Made by a program: the position numbers and the translations under genes
Shown: piece by piece, positions 45,771 to 55,656 of the stretch
Position numbering within the stretch: the first letter of the stretch is position 1
How the letters are laid out: each line of letters begins with the position of its first letter
Notes under the pieces: generated by a model
Told to the model about the DNA's origin: nothing
The model's database searches: none
Seen by the model: the letters and a program-made list of their open reading frames with translations, nothing else
Assembly: GCF_001294205.1 (NCBI RefSeq)
Contig: NZ_LAQT01000038.1
Span: forward strand, 62,001 to 126,000
From: Amantichitinum ursilacus
GTDB lineage: Bacteria > Pseudomonadota > Gammaproteobacteria > Burkholderiales > Chitinibacteraceae
Length of the DNA stretch: 64,000 nucleotides
Reading direction: 5' to 3'

Positions 45771-47717
45771 TTACTTGTTGTCTTTGACTTCAGTGAATTC
45801 GGCGTCGACTACATTGCCGTCTTCTTTGGCGCCACCGGCTTGCGCACCGGCCGCACCTGCACCCGCAGCGCCTGCCGCCGCACCGGCGTCACCGCCTTGT
45901 GCCGCGTACATTTGCTCGGCCAGTTTGTGGCTGGCTTGCATCAGCGCGTTGGACTTGGCTTCAATCGCGTCCTTGTCGTCGCTGCCCAGTACTGCTTCCA
46001 GTTCTTTCAGGGCGGCTTCGATGCTGGTTTTTTCTTCAGCCGAAACCTTGTCGCCATAGTCGGTCAGCGATTTCTTGACCTGATGCACCAGCGCTTCGGC
46101 GCTGTTCCGTGCGTCGATCAGTTCGCGCGCCTTCTTGTCTTCCTCGGCGTGTGCTTCAGCATCTTTAACCATGCGCTGGATTTCGTCTTCCGACAGACCC
46201 GAGTTCGCCTTGATGGTGATCTTGTTTTCCTTGCCGGTGGCCTTGTCCTTGGCGCTCACATGCAGAATACCGTTGGCGTCGATATCGAACACCACTTCAA
46301 TCTGCGGCGTGCCACGCGGTGCGGACGGAATGCCTTCCAGGTTGAACTGACCCAGGCTCTTGTTGGCGCTGGCCAGCTCGCGCTCACCTTGCAGCACGTG
46401 AATCGTAACCGCACTCTGGTTGTCGTCAGCGGTCGAGAACACTTGCGATGCCTTGGTCGGAATCGTGGTGTTCTTCTGGATCAGCTTGGTCATCACGCTA
46501 CCCAGGGTTTCGATACCCAGGCTCAGCGGCGACACATCCAGCAGCAACACGTCTTTACGATCGCCCGACAGCACGGCGCCCTGAATGGCAGCACCCACGG
46601 CCACGGCTTCATCCGGGTTTACGTCACGACGCGGATCTTTGCCAAAGAACTCTTTAACGCGTTCCAGCACCTTCGGCATACGGGTCTGGCCGCCGACCAT
46701 GATCACGTCGTCGATGTCGGTGACTTTCAGGCCGGCATCTTTCAGTGCCACGCGGCACGGCTCAATCGAGCGCTCGATCAGCTCGTCAACCAGGCTTTCG
46801 AACTTGGCGCGGGTGATTTTCAGCGTCAAGTGTTTCGGACCGGTCGCATCCATCGTGACATACGGCAGGTTCACTTCGGTCTGCGCGCTGCTCGACAGTT
46901 CGATCTTGGCTTTTTCGGCAGCTTCTTTCAGACGCTGCAGCGCCATCACGTCTTGCTTCAGGTTGATGCCGGTGTCCTTCTGGAACTCGGCAATGATGTA
47001 ATCGATGATGCGTTGGTCGAAATCTTCACCGCCCAGGAACGTATCGCCGTTGGTGGCCAGCACTTCAAACTGCTTGTCGCCATCCACATCGGCAATTTCG
47101 ATAATCGAAATATCGAACGTACCGCCGCCCAGGTCATACACGGCAATCTTGCGATCGCCCTTTTCGTTCTTGTCCAGACCAAACGCCAGCGCGGCGGCGG
47201 TCGGCTCGTTGATAATGCGCTTGACGTCAAGACCGGCGATGCGGCCTGCATCTTTGGTGGCCTGGCGTTGGCTGTCGTTAAAGTAGGCCGGTACCGTAAT
47301 CACGGCTTCGGTCACTTCTTCGCCCAGATAATCTTCGGCGGTCTGCTTCATCTTGCGCAGCACGTCGGCCGAGATTTGCGGCGGGGCCATTTTGCGGCCG
47401 TGCACTTCCACCCATGCGTCGCCATTGTCGGCTTTAACGATGGAGTAAGGCATCAGGTCGATGTCTTTCTGCACTTCTTTTTCTTCAAACTTGCGGCCAA
47501 TCAGACGCTTTACCGCGTACAGCGTGTTGCGCGGGTTGGTGACCGCCTGACGCTTGGCCGGTGCGCCGACCAACGTGTCGTCATTGTCCAGGTACGCAAT
47601 GATCGACGGGGTGGTGCGAGCGCCTTCCGAGTTTTCGATAACCTTGGGTTGGCCGTTTTCAATCACAGCCACGCACGAGTTGGTCGTGCCCAGGTCGATA
47701 CCAATCATTTTTGCCAT
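45771..47717 (-). CDS. dnaK: Chaperone DnaK (Hsp70)
   Basis: A 648-residue ATP-dependent chaperone. [14 protein letters not shown] is the N-terminal nucleotide loop. [23 protein letters not shown] and the linker-like [13 protein letters not shown] region follow. The C-terminus is Gly/Ala-rich and ends [11 protein letters not shown], close to the usual EVK ending. ATG 47717 has AGAGGA ten bases upstream; three earlier residues are unlikely. It has its own sigma-32 promoter at 47798-47825. Confidence 0.98.
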   Translation of the reverse strand: MAKMIGIDLGTTNSCVAVIENGQPKVIENSEGARTTPSIIAYLDNDDTLVGAPAKRQAVTNPRNTLYAVKRLIGRKFEEKEVQKDIDLMPYSIVKADNGDAWVEVHGRKMAPPQISADVLRKMKQTAEDYLGEEVTEAVITVPAYFNDSQRQATKDAGRIAGLDVKRIINEPTAAALAFGLDKNEKGDRKIAVYDLGGGTFDISIIEIADVDGDKQFEVLATNGDTFLGGEDFDQRIIDYIIAEFQKDTGINLKQDVMALQRLKEAAEKAKIELSSSAQTEVNLPYVTMDATGPKHLTLKITRAKFESLVDELIERSIEPCRVALKDAGLKVTDIDDVIMVGGQTRMPKVLERVKEFFGKDPRRDVNPDEAVAVGAAIQGAVLSGDRKDVLLLDVSPLSLGIETLGSVMTKLIQKNTTIPTKASQVFSTADDNQSAVTIHVLQGERELASANKSLGQFNLEGIPSAPRGTPQIEVVFDIDANGILHVSAKDKATGKENKITIKANSGLSEDEIQRMVKDAEAHAEEDKKARELIDARNSAEALVHQVKKSLTDYGDKVSAEEKTSIEAALKELEAVLGSDDKDAIEAKSNALMQASHKLAEQMYAAQGGDAGAAAGAAGAGAAGAQAGGAKEDGNVVDAEFTEVKDNK

Positions 47718-47797
47718 AGTAATCAATCCTCTAACTATTGTTGCGCGGCAGAGCGTCCAACGGTCTGCACACTACTTGTTCATTAACCCTGGTGAGC

Positions 47798-47825
47798 AAG
47801 TGGGGATGTCATAGGGCTTTTCAAG
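47798..47825 (-). promoter_or_regulatory. Sigma-32 heat-shock promoter for dnaK
   Basis: On the minus strand, CTTGAAA (47825-47819), a 13-base spacer, then CCCCACTT (47805-47798), against the consensus CTTGAAA / CCCCATNT. It lies about 80 bases before the dnaK ATG. It is nearly identical in layout to the grpE promoter at 48476. Confidence 0.85.
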
Positions 47826-47900
47826 AGAAACGATAGCGACGGACTATTTCCTGCTGTTTCCCCGCGCCCACGTCCCCACGGACGGGCTCAATGCGACTGC

Positions 47901-48449
47901 TTATTTGGGCGCAGCCACCACGACCATTGCCGGGCGGATCACGCGGCCGGACAACTCGTAGCCCTTCTGCATCACTTGCACCACGGTGTTGGCGTCCTGC
48001 TCGGACGGCACCACCGAGATGGCTTGATGCTTGTTCGGATCCAGCTTTTCACCCACCGGGTTGATTTCAGCCAGATCGAACTTTTCAAACGCAGCAATCA
48101 ACTGCTTTTGCGTCAGATCGACGCCCAGCTTCAGATTTTCAACATTGCCCGATTGGTCCAGCAGGGCCATTTCGAGCGAATCCTTGACGGCGAGCAGTTC
48201 ACGCGCAAAACGCTCGATTGCGAATTTGCGGGTCTTCTCATTGTCTTCGGCCGCACGGCGGCGAATGTTTTCTGCCTCGGCGCGGACATACAGTACGTCC
48301 GCACGGGCTTTTTCCAGCTCTGCCAGCAAGGCTTCCAGGTTGGCCTCAAGCTGTTGTTCGCCTTCGGCGGCAGCTTGCGGTTGTTGTTCTTCAGCGCCTT
48401 GCTCTTGCTGCAGATCTTCCTGGGGTTGGTTTTGATTCTCGGCCGACAT
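47901..48449 (-). CDS. grpE: Nucleotide-exchange factor GrpE
   Basis: A 182-residue DnaK partner that releases ADP. A long N-terminal Gln/Glu-rich helix ([11 protein letters not shown]) is followed by the dimerisation coil [27 protein letters not shown]. The C-terminal beta domain includes [13 protein letters not shown] and [17 protein letters not shown]. It is the first gene of the heat-shock cluster, transcribed from its own sigma-32 promoter. Confidence 0.97.
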   Translation of the reverse strand: MSAENQNQPQEDLQQEQGAEEQQPQAAAEGEQQLEANLEALLAELEKARADVLYVRAEAENIRRRAAEDNEKTRKFAIERFARELLAVKDSLEMALLDQSGNVENLKLGVDLTQKQLIAAFEKFDLAEINPVGEKLDPNKHQAISVVPSEQDANTVVQVMQKGYELSGRVIRPAMVVVAAPK

Positions 48450-48475
48450 TACTTACCTCCATTGCGATGCAAGCG

Positions 48476-48503
48476 AAGTGGGGATTCCCACACCCTTTTC
48501 AAG
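48476..48503 (-). promoter_or_regulatory. Sigma-32 heat-shock promoter for grpE
   Basis: On the minus strand, CTTGAAA (48503-48497), 13 bases, then CCCCACTT (48483-48476). It sits 27 bases before the grpE ATG, so the leader is very short. A good GGAGG lies between. Confidence 0.85.
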
Positions 48504-48977
48504 GGTATTGGGTGAGAACCACGCTGGCATGGACATCTCGCAGCCCGGCGGTGCTCGTCATGCTCATGGACATTGAGCCCACTCCGGTGACTGCGCTCCG
48601 GCGGTCTGCATGCTGCCCACACCCTCGTGGTTCCTGCACATTGCGGAAAAACCCCACTGCTTGCTCCAGGTCTGCGGCATTACGCAGCCCTTCATTGGAA
48701 AAAAATCGTCGCGCATTTTAGCGAGAAGCAGCATTGCGTTGCACCTGTGCGACACGCGGTGATTTCTCGAAATGCGGGCTAAACCGTGTTAGCCATCCCG
48801 TAAGCCCACCACGCATTTATTTGAAACCGCGCTGTAAGTGATTTCCCCGATATGTAGCATTTTTATTCCGACTACATTGTTTGCTGCAGCGCAATATCAC
48901 TGCGCTCAACTTGCCCTGGAGAAATCCAGATCGGGCTTAAACGCCCATCTAGCCCATATTTAACGCGGGAGTACGCC
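48504..48977. other. 474 bp gap upstream of grpE and aceA
   Basis: No credible gene seen. Short minus-strand frames exist (about 48564-48755) without family features. Near the aceA side, ATGTAG (48852-48857) and CTACAT (48872-48877) form a six-base inverted repeat with a 14-base spacer, a possible operator for aceA. Confidence 0.4.
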
Positions 48978-50258
48978 ATGACCACACGTGAACAACGCAT
49001 TGCACAACTGGAACAGGAATGGCGGGAAAACCCGCGCTGGAAAGGCATTCAGCGCCCCTACACGGCCGCAGATGTTGAAAGACTGCGTGGCTCACTACAA
49101 GTGCAGCACACGTTCGCCCACACCGGCGCGACCAAGCTATGGAAACTGCTCCACGAAACACCGTATATCAATGCGCTGGGCGCATTGACCGGCAACCAGG
49201 CCATGCAACAAGTCAAAGCAGGCCTGAAAGCCATCTATCTATCCGGTTGGCAAGTCGCCGCAGACGCCAACCTGGGCAGCGAAATGTATCCGGACCAATC
49301 GCTGTACCCAGCGAATTCGGTGCCGCAAGTGGTGCGTCGCACCAACAACACGTTGCAACGCGCTGACCAGATTTCGCATTCCGAAGGCGACGACAGCCTG
49401 GACTGGTTTGCCCCGATCGTAGCCGATGCCGAAGCGGGCTTCGGCGGCGTGCTGAATGCTTTTGAACTGATGAAGGGCATGATCGAAGCCGGCGCGTCCG
49501 GCGTGCACTTTGAAGACCAGTTGGCCAGCGTTAAAAAATGCGGCCATATGGGCGGCAAAGTGCTGGTGCCGACGCGTGAAGCGGTCGAAAAACTGGTGGC
49601 TGCACGTCTGGCTGCCGATGTGATGGGCGTCCCCACCGTGCTGATCGCACGTACCGACGCGGAAGCCGCCGACTTGCTGACCAGCGACGTCGATGCCAAC
49701 GATCAACCGTTCTGCACCGGCGAACGCACTCCGGAAGGCTTCTTCAAAACCAAAGCCGGCCTCGAACAAGCCATCAGCCGTGGCCTGGCCTACGCGCCGT
49801 ACTGCGATCTGATCTGGTGCGAAACCGGCAAGCCGGATCTGGAATACGCGCGCAAGTTTGCTGAAGCCATCCACGCTAAATTTCCTGGCAAACTGCTGGC
49901 GTATAACTGCTCGCCGTCGTTTAACTGGAAGAAGAACCTGGACGACGCCACCATCGCCACCTTCCAGGCCGAGTTGGGCAAACTGGGTTATGCCTTCCAG
50001 TTCATCACCCTGGCGGGCTTCCATTCACTCAATTACGGCATGTTCAACCTGGCGCATGGCTACGCCCGCAGCGGGATGAGTGCGTTTGTTGAATTGCAGC
50101 AAGCCGAATTTGCCGCCGCCGACCGGGGCTTTACCGCGGTCAAGCATCAACGCGAAGTGGGTACCGGCTATTTTGACGCGGTCACCCAGACCATCCAGCA
50201 AGGTCAGTCCTCAACCACGGCGCTGAAGGGTTCGACTGAGGAAGAGCAGTTCCACTAA
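48978..50258 (+). CDS. aceA: Isocitrate lyase
   Basis: A 426-residue enzyme cleaving isocitrate into glyoxylate and succinate. [12 protein letters not shown] and [14 protein letters not shown] are N-terminal hallmarks. The catalytic loop KKCGHMGGK sits at about 185-193, with Cys as the general acid/base. [14 protein letters not shown] and [15 protein letters not shown] follow, and a FHSLNYGMF region near 353. It pairs with aceB at 53 kb to run the glyoxylate shunt during growth on acetate or fatty acids. A terminator follows. Confidence 0.98.
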   Translation: MTTREQRIAQLEQEWRENPRWKGIQRPYTAADVERLRGSLQVQHTFAHTGATKLWKLLHETPYINALGALTGNQAMQQVKAGLKAIYLSGWQVAADANLGSEMYPDQSLYPANSVPQVVRRTNNTLQRADQISHSEGDDSLDWFAPIVADAEAGFGGVLNAFELMKGMIEAGASGVHFEDQLASVKKCGHMGGKVLVPTREAVEKLVAARLAADVMGVPTVLIARTDAEAADLLTSDVDANDQPFCTGERTPEGFFKTKAGLEQAISRGLAYAPYCDLIWCETGKPDLEYARKFAEAIHAKFPGKLLAYNCSPSFNWKKNLDDATIATFQAELGKLGYAFQFITLAGFHSLNYGMFNLAHGYARSGMSAFVELQQAEFAAADRGFTAVKHQREVGTGYFDAVTQTIQQGQSSTTALKGSTEEEQFH

Positions 50259-50288
50259 ACAACAAGGCACGACCTGCGCAGTACCCGG

Positions 50289-50322
50289 AGCCCCGCAGCC
50301 GATATGCGGGGCTTTGTTTTTT
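50289..50322 (+). terminator. Intrinsic terminator after aceA
   Basis: AGCCCCGCA / TGCGGGGCT hairpin with a seven-base loop, then TTGTTTTTT. It ends aceA transcription before the orphan HTH gene. Confidence 0.85.
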
Positions 50323-50395
50323 GCGCTGCATCAAATCGCCGCGAAACCAGGAGGTATCTGATCTCGACCTGATCATTGTCATCGGAGAGCCAGTC

Positions 50396-50716
50396 ATGGC
50401 CGACGTCAACATGGGGTATATGAAAGTCTACGACGCCTTCGCCACACGCGACGCCCGCTCGATGCTGCTGAAAGCGCGCCTGGTTGTGCATCTCACCCAG
50501 ATTATCGAAAACCAGGGCCTCTCGCGTCGGCGCGCGGCCGAGTTGTTGGGCTTTAGTGAAGCACGCCTGAACAACATCCTGAAAGGGCAGTTTCGCAGCC
50601 TGAGCGAAATGCGCCTGCTCGATTGCCTGACCCAGTTGGGTTACGACGCCCAGATCGTGATCGAACCCGCGCCGCGCGATGTGGCGATCGGCAAGATTGA
50701 CCTGGTGCTGCCTTAA
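50396..50716 (+). CDS. XRE/HTH_37-type DNA-binding protein, orphan antitoxin-like
   Basis: A 106-residue helix-turn-helix protein. SMLLKARLVVHLTQIIENQGLSRRRAAELLGFSEARLNNILKGQF is the HTH, with a typical RAAELLGxxxxRLNxIL recognition part. The tail reads LLDCLTQLGYDAQIVIEP. This is the family used as antitoxins in HigBA-like pairs, but no toxin gene lies on either side, so it may act alone. GGAG ten bases before ATG 50396 sets the start. Its end overlaps the convergent GST gene by four bases. Confidence 0.8.
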   Translation: MADVNMGYMKVYDAFATRDARSMLLKARLVVHLTQIIENQGLSRRRAAELLGFSEARLNNILKGQFRSLSEMRLLDCLTQLGYDAQIVIEPAPRDVAIGKIDLVLP

Positions 50717-51354
50717 CCCCGCAACTCATCAAACGGCAGCGCCACATGTTCCGCGTAGCCGGGGCGTTGCAGCAGGCGTTGATACCAGGCATGGACATGT
50801 GGCAGTTCGGGCCGGGCGAAATCCAGATGCAGATAGCGATGTAACGAGGCGCCTGCGCCAAATTCGGCCAGCGACAGCTGCTGCCCGACCAGGTAAGGGC
50901 GCTCGGCCAGTTGTTGGTCGACAAACTGATAGATCTGATTAAGCCGTTCGATGGCCTTGGCCACGGCGGCTTCGTTACGTTGCGCGGCGGGCGTGCGATA
51001 AAAGCCGCCAAAGACCTCGACAAAGGCCGGTTGCAATGTGCTGAGCGACCAGTCCAGCCAGCTATCCGCCGCAGCCCGTTGTGCGGGCGCGGCGGGCCAG
51101 AAATCCGGTTGGCCAAAGGTAGCTGCCAGATAACGCAAGATGCTGTGGGATTCCCAGACGGCTACGTCGCCGTGCTGCAAGGCCGGTATACGGCCGTAGG
51201 GATTAAGCGCGCGATAGGCCGGGGTATCCAGCCCGCCAAATGGACCACCGACGTCAACGCGTTGGTAATCCACGCCCAGTTCTGCCAGCAACCACAACAC
51301 GCGTTGCACATTGGACGAATTCTTGCGGCCCCACAGTTTGACTTGATCCGACAT
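50713..51354 (-). CDS. Glutathione S-transferase family protein
   Basis: A 213-residue cytosolic protein. The N-terminal thioredoxin-like domain begins VKLWGRKNSSNVQRVLWLLAELG, with Ser in the SSN motif as likely catalytic residue. NPYGRIPALQHGDVAVWESHSILRYLA is the glutathione gamma-glutamyl site (ES). The C-terminal helical domain ends near LPFDELRG. Substrate unknown. A GGAGG six bases upstream supports the ATG. Confidence 0.9.
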   Translation of the reverse strand: MSDQVKLWGRKNSSNVQRVLWLLAELGVDYQRVDVGGPFGGLDTPAYRALNPYGRIPALQHGDVAVWESHSILRYLAATFGQPDFWPAAPAQRAAADSWLDWSLSTLQPAFVEVFGGFYRTPAAQRNEAAVAKAIERLNQIYQFVDQQLAERPYLVGQQLSLAEFGAGASLHRYLHLDFARPELPHVHAWYQRLLQRPGYAEHVALPFDELRG

Positions 51355-51485
51355 CCATTACCTCCGGCTGCGCTTTGTAGTGATTGCAATACCTTGAAAC
51401 GGACTTGCGCAGTGTGGCCAATGCCCTGCGCGATTGATATATACAGATCGACCCAACGCGATCGGCACAGATCGCGCCAGCCGCA

Positions 51486-51941
51486 TCAGACCACCGCGGC
51501 GTAACCGTGGGGACGCAGATGCAGCAGGGTCCAGCCCAGGATGCTGGAGATCAGCGCACACAGGCCGAAGGCTGTGGCGATGGCCATGCTGGTTTGCAGA
51601 TGCAACACCTGATCCGTGACCAGGCGGCTGACGATGGCCAGCCCCAGATAAAAGTTGAACACCATGCCGACAAAAACGGGGCGGAACATCATGCCCCAGG
51701 TTAATAACGCATGCCGCCATGCCTCGCGCCAGAAATACACCAGACACAGCAACGACAAGGTACTGAATGTCGCCACATCGGCCAGCGCGCTACTGCTGCC
51801 CGCGCTGATGCCCAGCCGCATCAATTGCACTTTGATTACCACCGACACCACGCAGAACAGCAACACCGCTGGCACGATCACCGCTGCCAGCGTGGCCACG
51901 TAATGCGTATACGCCGGAACCCGCGTAACAACCTCACTCAT
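51486..51941 (-). CDS. Unknown four-helix membrane protein
   Basis: A 151-residue inner-membrane protein with four clear hydrophobic helices (about 16-40, 50-70, 85-108, 118-142) and short loops. Contains YFWREAWRHALLTWGMMFRPVF. I do not recognise a family. It lies between the GST and LysR genes, on the same strand. Confidence 0.65.
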   Translation of the reverse strand: MSEVVTRVPAYTHYVATLAAVIVPAVLLFCVVSVVIKVQLMRLGISAGSSSALADVATFSTLSLLCLVYFWREAWRHALLTWGMMFRPVFVGMVFNFYLGLAIVSRLVTDQVLHLQTSMAIATAFGLCALISSILGWTLLHLRPHGYAAVV

Positions 51942-52134
51942 TTGGCTTGCCTCGGAAAAGACAGCTCCCTGACTGACCCTCTGTGACCGGGGGTTAGTGG
52001 CGTGCAGCTTAATCCGCGTATTTGACGTTGATGTTGCCGTCTGGCTGTCTGACGGGGGCGGTGGCCACGGCAGGCGACGTGCGGCGCAACGACAGCGCTT
52101 TCATGCCCCGAAGTGGCGCAAATGAACGTTTGTT

Positions 52135-53031
52135 TCAGCCCCAGTAACCGGGGGCGGCGTAAGCGGCTTTCAGAAATTCGATAAAGTGGCGCACGCGTTG
52201 CGGCATGAACTTGCGTTGCGGCATTACCGCGTACACCGGGTATTCGGGCGAGGACCAGGCGTCCAGCACCGTCACCAGGCGGCCCTCGGTCAGATCGTCT
52301 TTCACCTCCCACAGCGAGCGCCACGCCAGGCCGTAGCCTTGCAGCGCCCATTCGTGCAACACCGCACCGTCATTGCATGCCAGCGTGCCGTTGACCTTCC
52401 AGTTAACCAGCGCGCCATTCACCTTGAACGTCCAGCCGCGCGCCTGGCTGGCGCCCAACGACAAACACTGAAAACGCGCCAGATCTTCGGGTGATTTGGG
52501 GATGCCGTGTTGCGCCAGGTAAGCGGGTGCCGCCACCACCACCCGCCGATTGTTGGCCAGCCGCACTGCCACCAGGGACGAATCCGCCAGATCGCTAATG
52601 CGAATAGCGCAATCGACGCGTTCGCTGCTGAGGTCGACCAGCCGGTCCGAGAGATCAAGCGTGACCGTCAGTTCGGGATGCTGCTGCTGGAAGTGCGCCA
52701 GATGGGGCGCGACGTGTTTGCGGCCAAAGCCCGCAGGCGCGCTGATCCGCAAATGCCCGCGCACGCGGCTGGCGCCCGAGGCGACGGCGGATTCGGCGTC
52801 TTCGAGTTCCGCCATGATGCGTTGCGCGTCTTCAAAAAACGCGCTGCCTTCTTGCGTGAGCGTCAGGCTGCGCGTGGTGCGCAACAACAGCCGCGTGCCC
52901 AGGCGCTCTTCCAGCGCGTCCAGCCGTCGCCCGATCACGGCGGGCACCAGATTCTGCTGGCGCGCCGCAGCGGACAGCGATCCGGCTTGCACGACGGCGA
53001 CAAAGGTTTCCAATTGCTTGAGCACATCCAC
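52135..53031 (-). CDS. LysR-family transcriptional regulator
   Basis: A 298-residue regulator. The HTH (about 1-60) contains LETFVAVVQAGSLSAAARQQNLVPAVIGRRLDALEERLGTRLLLRTTRSLTLT. A periplasmic-binding-like effector domain follows (LRISAPAGFGRKHVAPHLAHF). It is closest in style to the AphB/CrgA-type LysR group. The GTG start at 53031 has AGG upstream. It is divergent from aceB and may control it or another target. Confidence 0.9.
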   Translation of the reverse strand: MDVLKQLETFVAVVQAGSLSAAARQQNLVPAVIGRRLDALEERLGTRLLLRTTRSLTLTQEGSAFFEDAQRIMAELEDAESAVASGASRVRGHLRISAPAGFGRKHVAPHLAHFQQQHPELTVTLDLSDRLVDLSSERVDCAIRISDLADSSLVAVRLANNRRVVVAAPAYLAQHGIPKSPEDLARFQCLSLGASQARGWTFKVNGALVNWKVNGTLACNDGAVLHEWALQGYGLAWRSLWEVKDDLTEGRLVTVLDAWSSPEYPVYAVMPQRKFMPQRVRHFIEFLKAAYAAPGYWG

Positions 53032-53176
53032 GCGGCATTACCTACCAAAAAGTAAAAGATGAAATGGCAATCCGGCGATATTTAGCCACTGCCGACGATA
53101 TTAAACTGGCTCTCAATCGCCGTCGCGCCAAGCAGTTGCGCGATGACATTCCCACCACACCGCCAGGAACGCCAGC

Positions 53177-54772
53177 ATGACCACCCTGCCCCAAGGCATT
53201 GCACTGCACGCCCCGCTGTCCGCTGAATTCGCCGAGATTTTGACGCCCGAAGCGCTGGCCTTGGTGGCCAGGCTGCATCGCGCTTTTGAAGGCCGTCGCC
53301 AGGAACTGCTGGCGCGCCGCGTGTTGCGCCAGCAAGAACTGGACGCGGGCAAGCGCCCGGATTTTCTGGCGGAAACCCGGGCCATCCGCGAAGGCGACTG
53401 GACCATCGCACCGCTGCCCGCGGATCTGGCCTGCCGCCGCGTCGAAATCACCGGCCCAGTGGAACGCAAGATGATCATCAACGCGCTGAATTCCGGCGCC
53501 GACAGTTATATGACTGACTTTGAAGATTCCAATACGCCTAATTGGGATAACCAGATTCAGGGCCAGATCAATTTAAAGGCGGCGGTGCGGCGCGAATTGG
53601 CGTTTCGCAACGAGGCGGGCAAGGAATACCGGCTTAACGACAAGATCGCCACGCTGATCGTGCGCCCACGCGGCTGGCATCTGGACGAAAAACACGTCAC
53701 GGTGGATGGCCAACGCGTTTCGGGCGGTGTATTCGACTTTGCGCTGTTTCTGTTTCATAACGCCAAAGAACAACTGGCGCGCGGCACCGGCCCGTATTTT
53801 TATTTGCCGAAAATGGAATCGCATCTGGAAGCGCGTTTGTGGAACGATCTATTTGTGCTGGCGCAGCAGGAAATCGGCATTCCCCAAGGCACCATCAAAG
53901 CCACAGTGTTGGTTGAAACCATTCTGGCCGCGTTTGAGATGGACGAAATCCTGTATGAATTGCGCGAGCATTCGGCGGGCCTGAACGCGGGCCGCTGGGA
54001 TTACATCTTTAGTTGCATCAAAAAGTTTAAAACCGACCAATCATTCTGCCTGGCCAATCGCGCGCAAATCACCATGAATGTGCCGTTTATGCGCGCCTAT
54101 GCGCTCAACCTGGTCAAGACCTGCCACAAGCGCAATGCGCCAGCCATTGGCGGCATGAGCGCGCTGATTCCGATCAAGAATGATCCGCAAGCCAATGAGA
54201 AAGCGCTGGCGGCCGTGCGCGCCGATAAAACCCGCGATGCGGGCGATGGCTTTGATGGGGGTTGGGTGGCGCATCCGGGCCTGGTGGCGCTGGCGATGGA
54301 AGAATGGGTGAAGGTATTGGGCGATCGTCCCAACCAGATCGACAAGCAACGTCCCGATATAAATACCCAGGCGGCTGATCTGCTCAATTTCCAACCTGAG
54401 CAACCGATCACCGAAGCGGGCCTGCGCATGAATATCGACGTGGGCATCCAGTATCTGGGCTCGTGGCTGGCAGGCAATGGCTGCGTGCCGATCCACAACC
54501 TGATGGAAGACGCCGCCACCGCCGAAATCAGCCGCAGCCAGGTGTGGCAATGGATCCGCTCGGACAAGGGCGTGCTGGACGATGGCCGCAAGGTCAGCGC
54601 CGACATGGTGCGCGCGATGATCCCGCCCGTGCTGGAGGCCATCCGCGCTGAACACGGCGACGCAGTATTCCAGCGCACGCCGTATGCGCGCGCCGCACAA
54701 ATCTTTGAAGCAATGAGCACCAGCGATGAATTCGCCGAATTTTTGACGCTGCCGCTGTACGAGGAAATCTGA
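53177..54772 (+). CDS. aceB: Malate synthase A
   Basis: A 531-residue enzyme condensing glyoxylate and acetyl-CoA to malate. ETRAIREGDWTIAPLPADL and MTDFEDSNTPNWDNQ (catalytic Asp/Glu region, about 110-125) are hallmarks. Also seen: ATVLVETILAAFEMDEILYELREH and GRWDYIFSCIKKF. A C-terminal catalytic region has SRSQVWQW. With aceA it gives the glyoxylate shunt, though the two are about 3 kb apart and not one operon. A strong terminator follows. Confidence 0.97.
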   Translation: MTTLPQGIALHAPLSAEFAEILTPEALALVARLHRAFEGRRQELLARRVLRQQELDAGKRPDFLAETRAIREGDWTIAPLPADLACRRVEITGPVERKMIINALNSGADSYMTDFEDSNTPNWDNQIQGQINLKAAVRRELAFRNEAGKEYRLNDKIATLIVRPRGWHLDEKHVTVDGQRVSGGVFDFALFLFHNAKEQLARGTGPYFYLPKMESHLEARLWNDLFVLAQQEIGIPQGTIKATVLVETILAAFEMDEILYELREHSAGLNAGRWDYIFSCIKKFKTDQSFCLANRAQITMNVPFMRAYALNLVKTCHKRNAPAIGGMSALIPIKNDPQANEKALAAVRADKTRDAGDGFDGGWVAHPGLVALAMEEWVKVLGDRPNQIDKQRPDINTQAADLLNFQPEQPITEAGLRMNIDVGIQYLGSWLAGNGCVPIHNLMEDAATAEISRSQVWQWIRSDKGVLDDGRKVSADMVRAMIPPVLEAIRAEHGDAVFQRTPYARAAQIFEAMSTSDEFAEFLTLPLYEEI

Positions 54773-54798
54773 TTACGCGTGTGATGGCGAAGGCGATT

Positions 54799-54832
54799 AA
54801 AAACGGGATGCCGCAATGCATCCCGTTTTTTT
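54799..54832 (+). terminator. Intrinsic terminator after aceB
   Basis: AAACGGGATGC / GCATCCCGTTT, six-base loop, followed by TTTTTTT and A/T-rich sequence. Confidence 0.88.
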
Positions 54833-55048
54833 ATTTAGCGGGCAAATGCCAGCTTGAACCGACTGGTCAAATGGCAGATGTCTGACTCTGCTATGCGAAC
54901 GGCATTGTTTACACAGGCATTGTGCGCCGGTTAACGTGCCCATATATGTCACCGGGTAACAGAGTGTGAAAACGTGAATATTATGTCAGCGGCGTAAAGC
55001 ATGATGCGTTTTAATGCCCTGTGCATTCCACTAAAGGGGGATAAAACC

Positions 55049-55552
55049 ATGAAAGCCCAATTCGCTGTTATTGCTACATTGATTGCCGCTTCTGCCAGCG
55101 GTGTATTTGCCGAATCGTATCCGGATACCGCACGCGTGGTCAGCTCCACCGCCATCGTGCAACGCGTTAACGTGCCACGTCAGGAATGCTGGACCGAAAC
55201 CCAGCAAGTGCAAACCCAGTCCAGCGGCGGCAATGGCATCGCCGGTTCCATCATCGGCGGCGTGGCGGGTGGTTTGCTGGGCCATCAGGTCGGCGGCGGT
55301 CGCGGTAATACCGCTGCCACCGTGGCTGGCGCAATTGGCGGCGCAATGCTGGGCGATAAGGTCGCCACCAGCGGCCAACAAGGCGAAGTGCAACAACAAG
55401 AAATCCGTAAATGTCGCAATGTTGAACAATGGCAAGATCAGGTCACCGGTTATCAAGTGACTTATGAATACAAAGGCCACACCTTTGTAACGCAATTGCC
55501 GCAACAACCGGGCGACAAGCTGCCGGTTTCGGTGAATGTTTCGCCGCGTTAA
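55049..55552 (+). CDS. Glycine-zipper 2TM-domain exported protein
   Basis: A 167-residue exported protein. A signal peptide (MKAQFAVIATLIAASASGVFAE) is followed by VPRQECWTETQQVQTQ and glycine-zipper segments (GIAGSIIGGVAGGLLGHQVGGGRGNTAATVAGAIGGAMLGDK). A soluble end carries CRNVEQWQDQVTGYQVTYEYKGHTF. ATG 55049 has AAAGGGGG upstream. It is related in design to the gene at 23009, which instead has an N-terminal anchor. Confidence 0.87.
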   Translation: MKAQFAVIATLIAASASGVFAESYPDTARVVSSTAIVQRVNVPRQECWTETQQVQTQSSGGNGIAGSIIGGVAGGLLGHQVGGGRGNTAATVAGAIGGAMLGDKVATSGQQGEVQQQEIRKCRNVEQWQDQVTGYQVTYEYKGHTFVTQLPQQPGDKLPVSVNVSPR

Positions 55553-55656
55553 TACTGCGTAATCGCCGGTGCAAGGATGACGTAACGCCTTGCACTTGCT
55601 ACGCTGCTGAAGGGTCGCCCCATGGCGGCCCTTTTCGTTTGCCGCAGGAGCCATCG

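Noticed and set aside
48564-48755. Small minus-strand frame upstream of grpE
   Set aside because: No family motif, no good ribosome-binding site, and poor codon character; left as unassigned gap.
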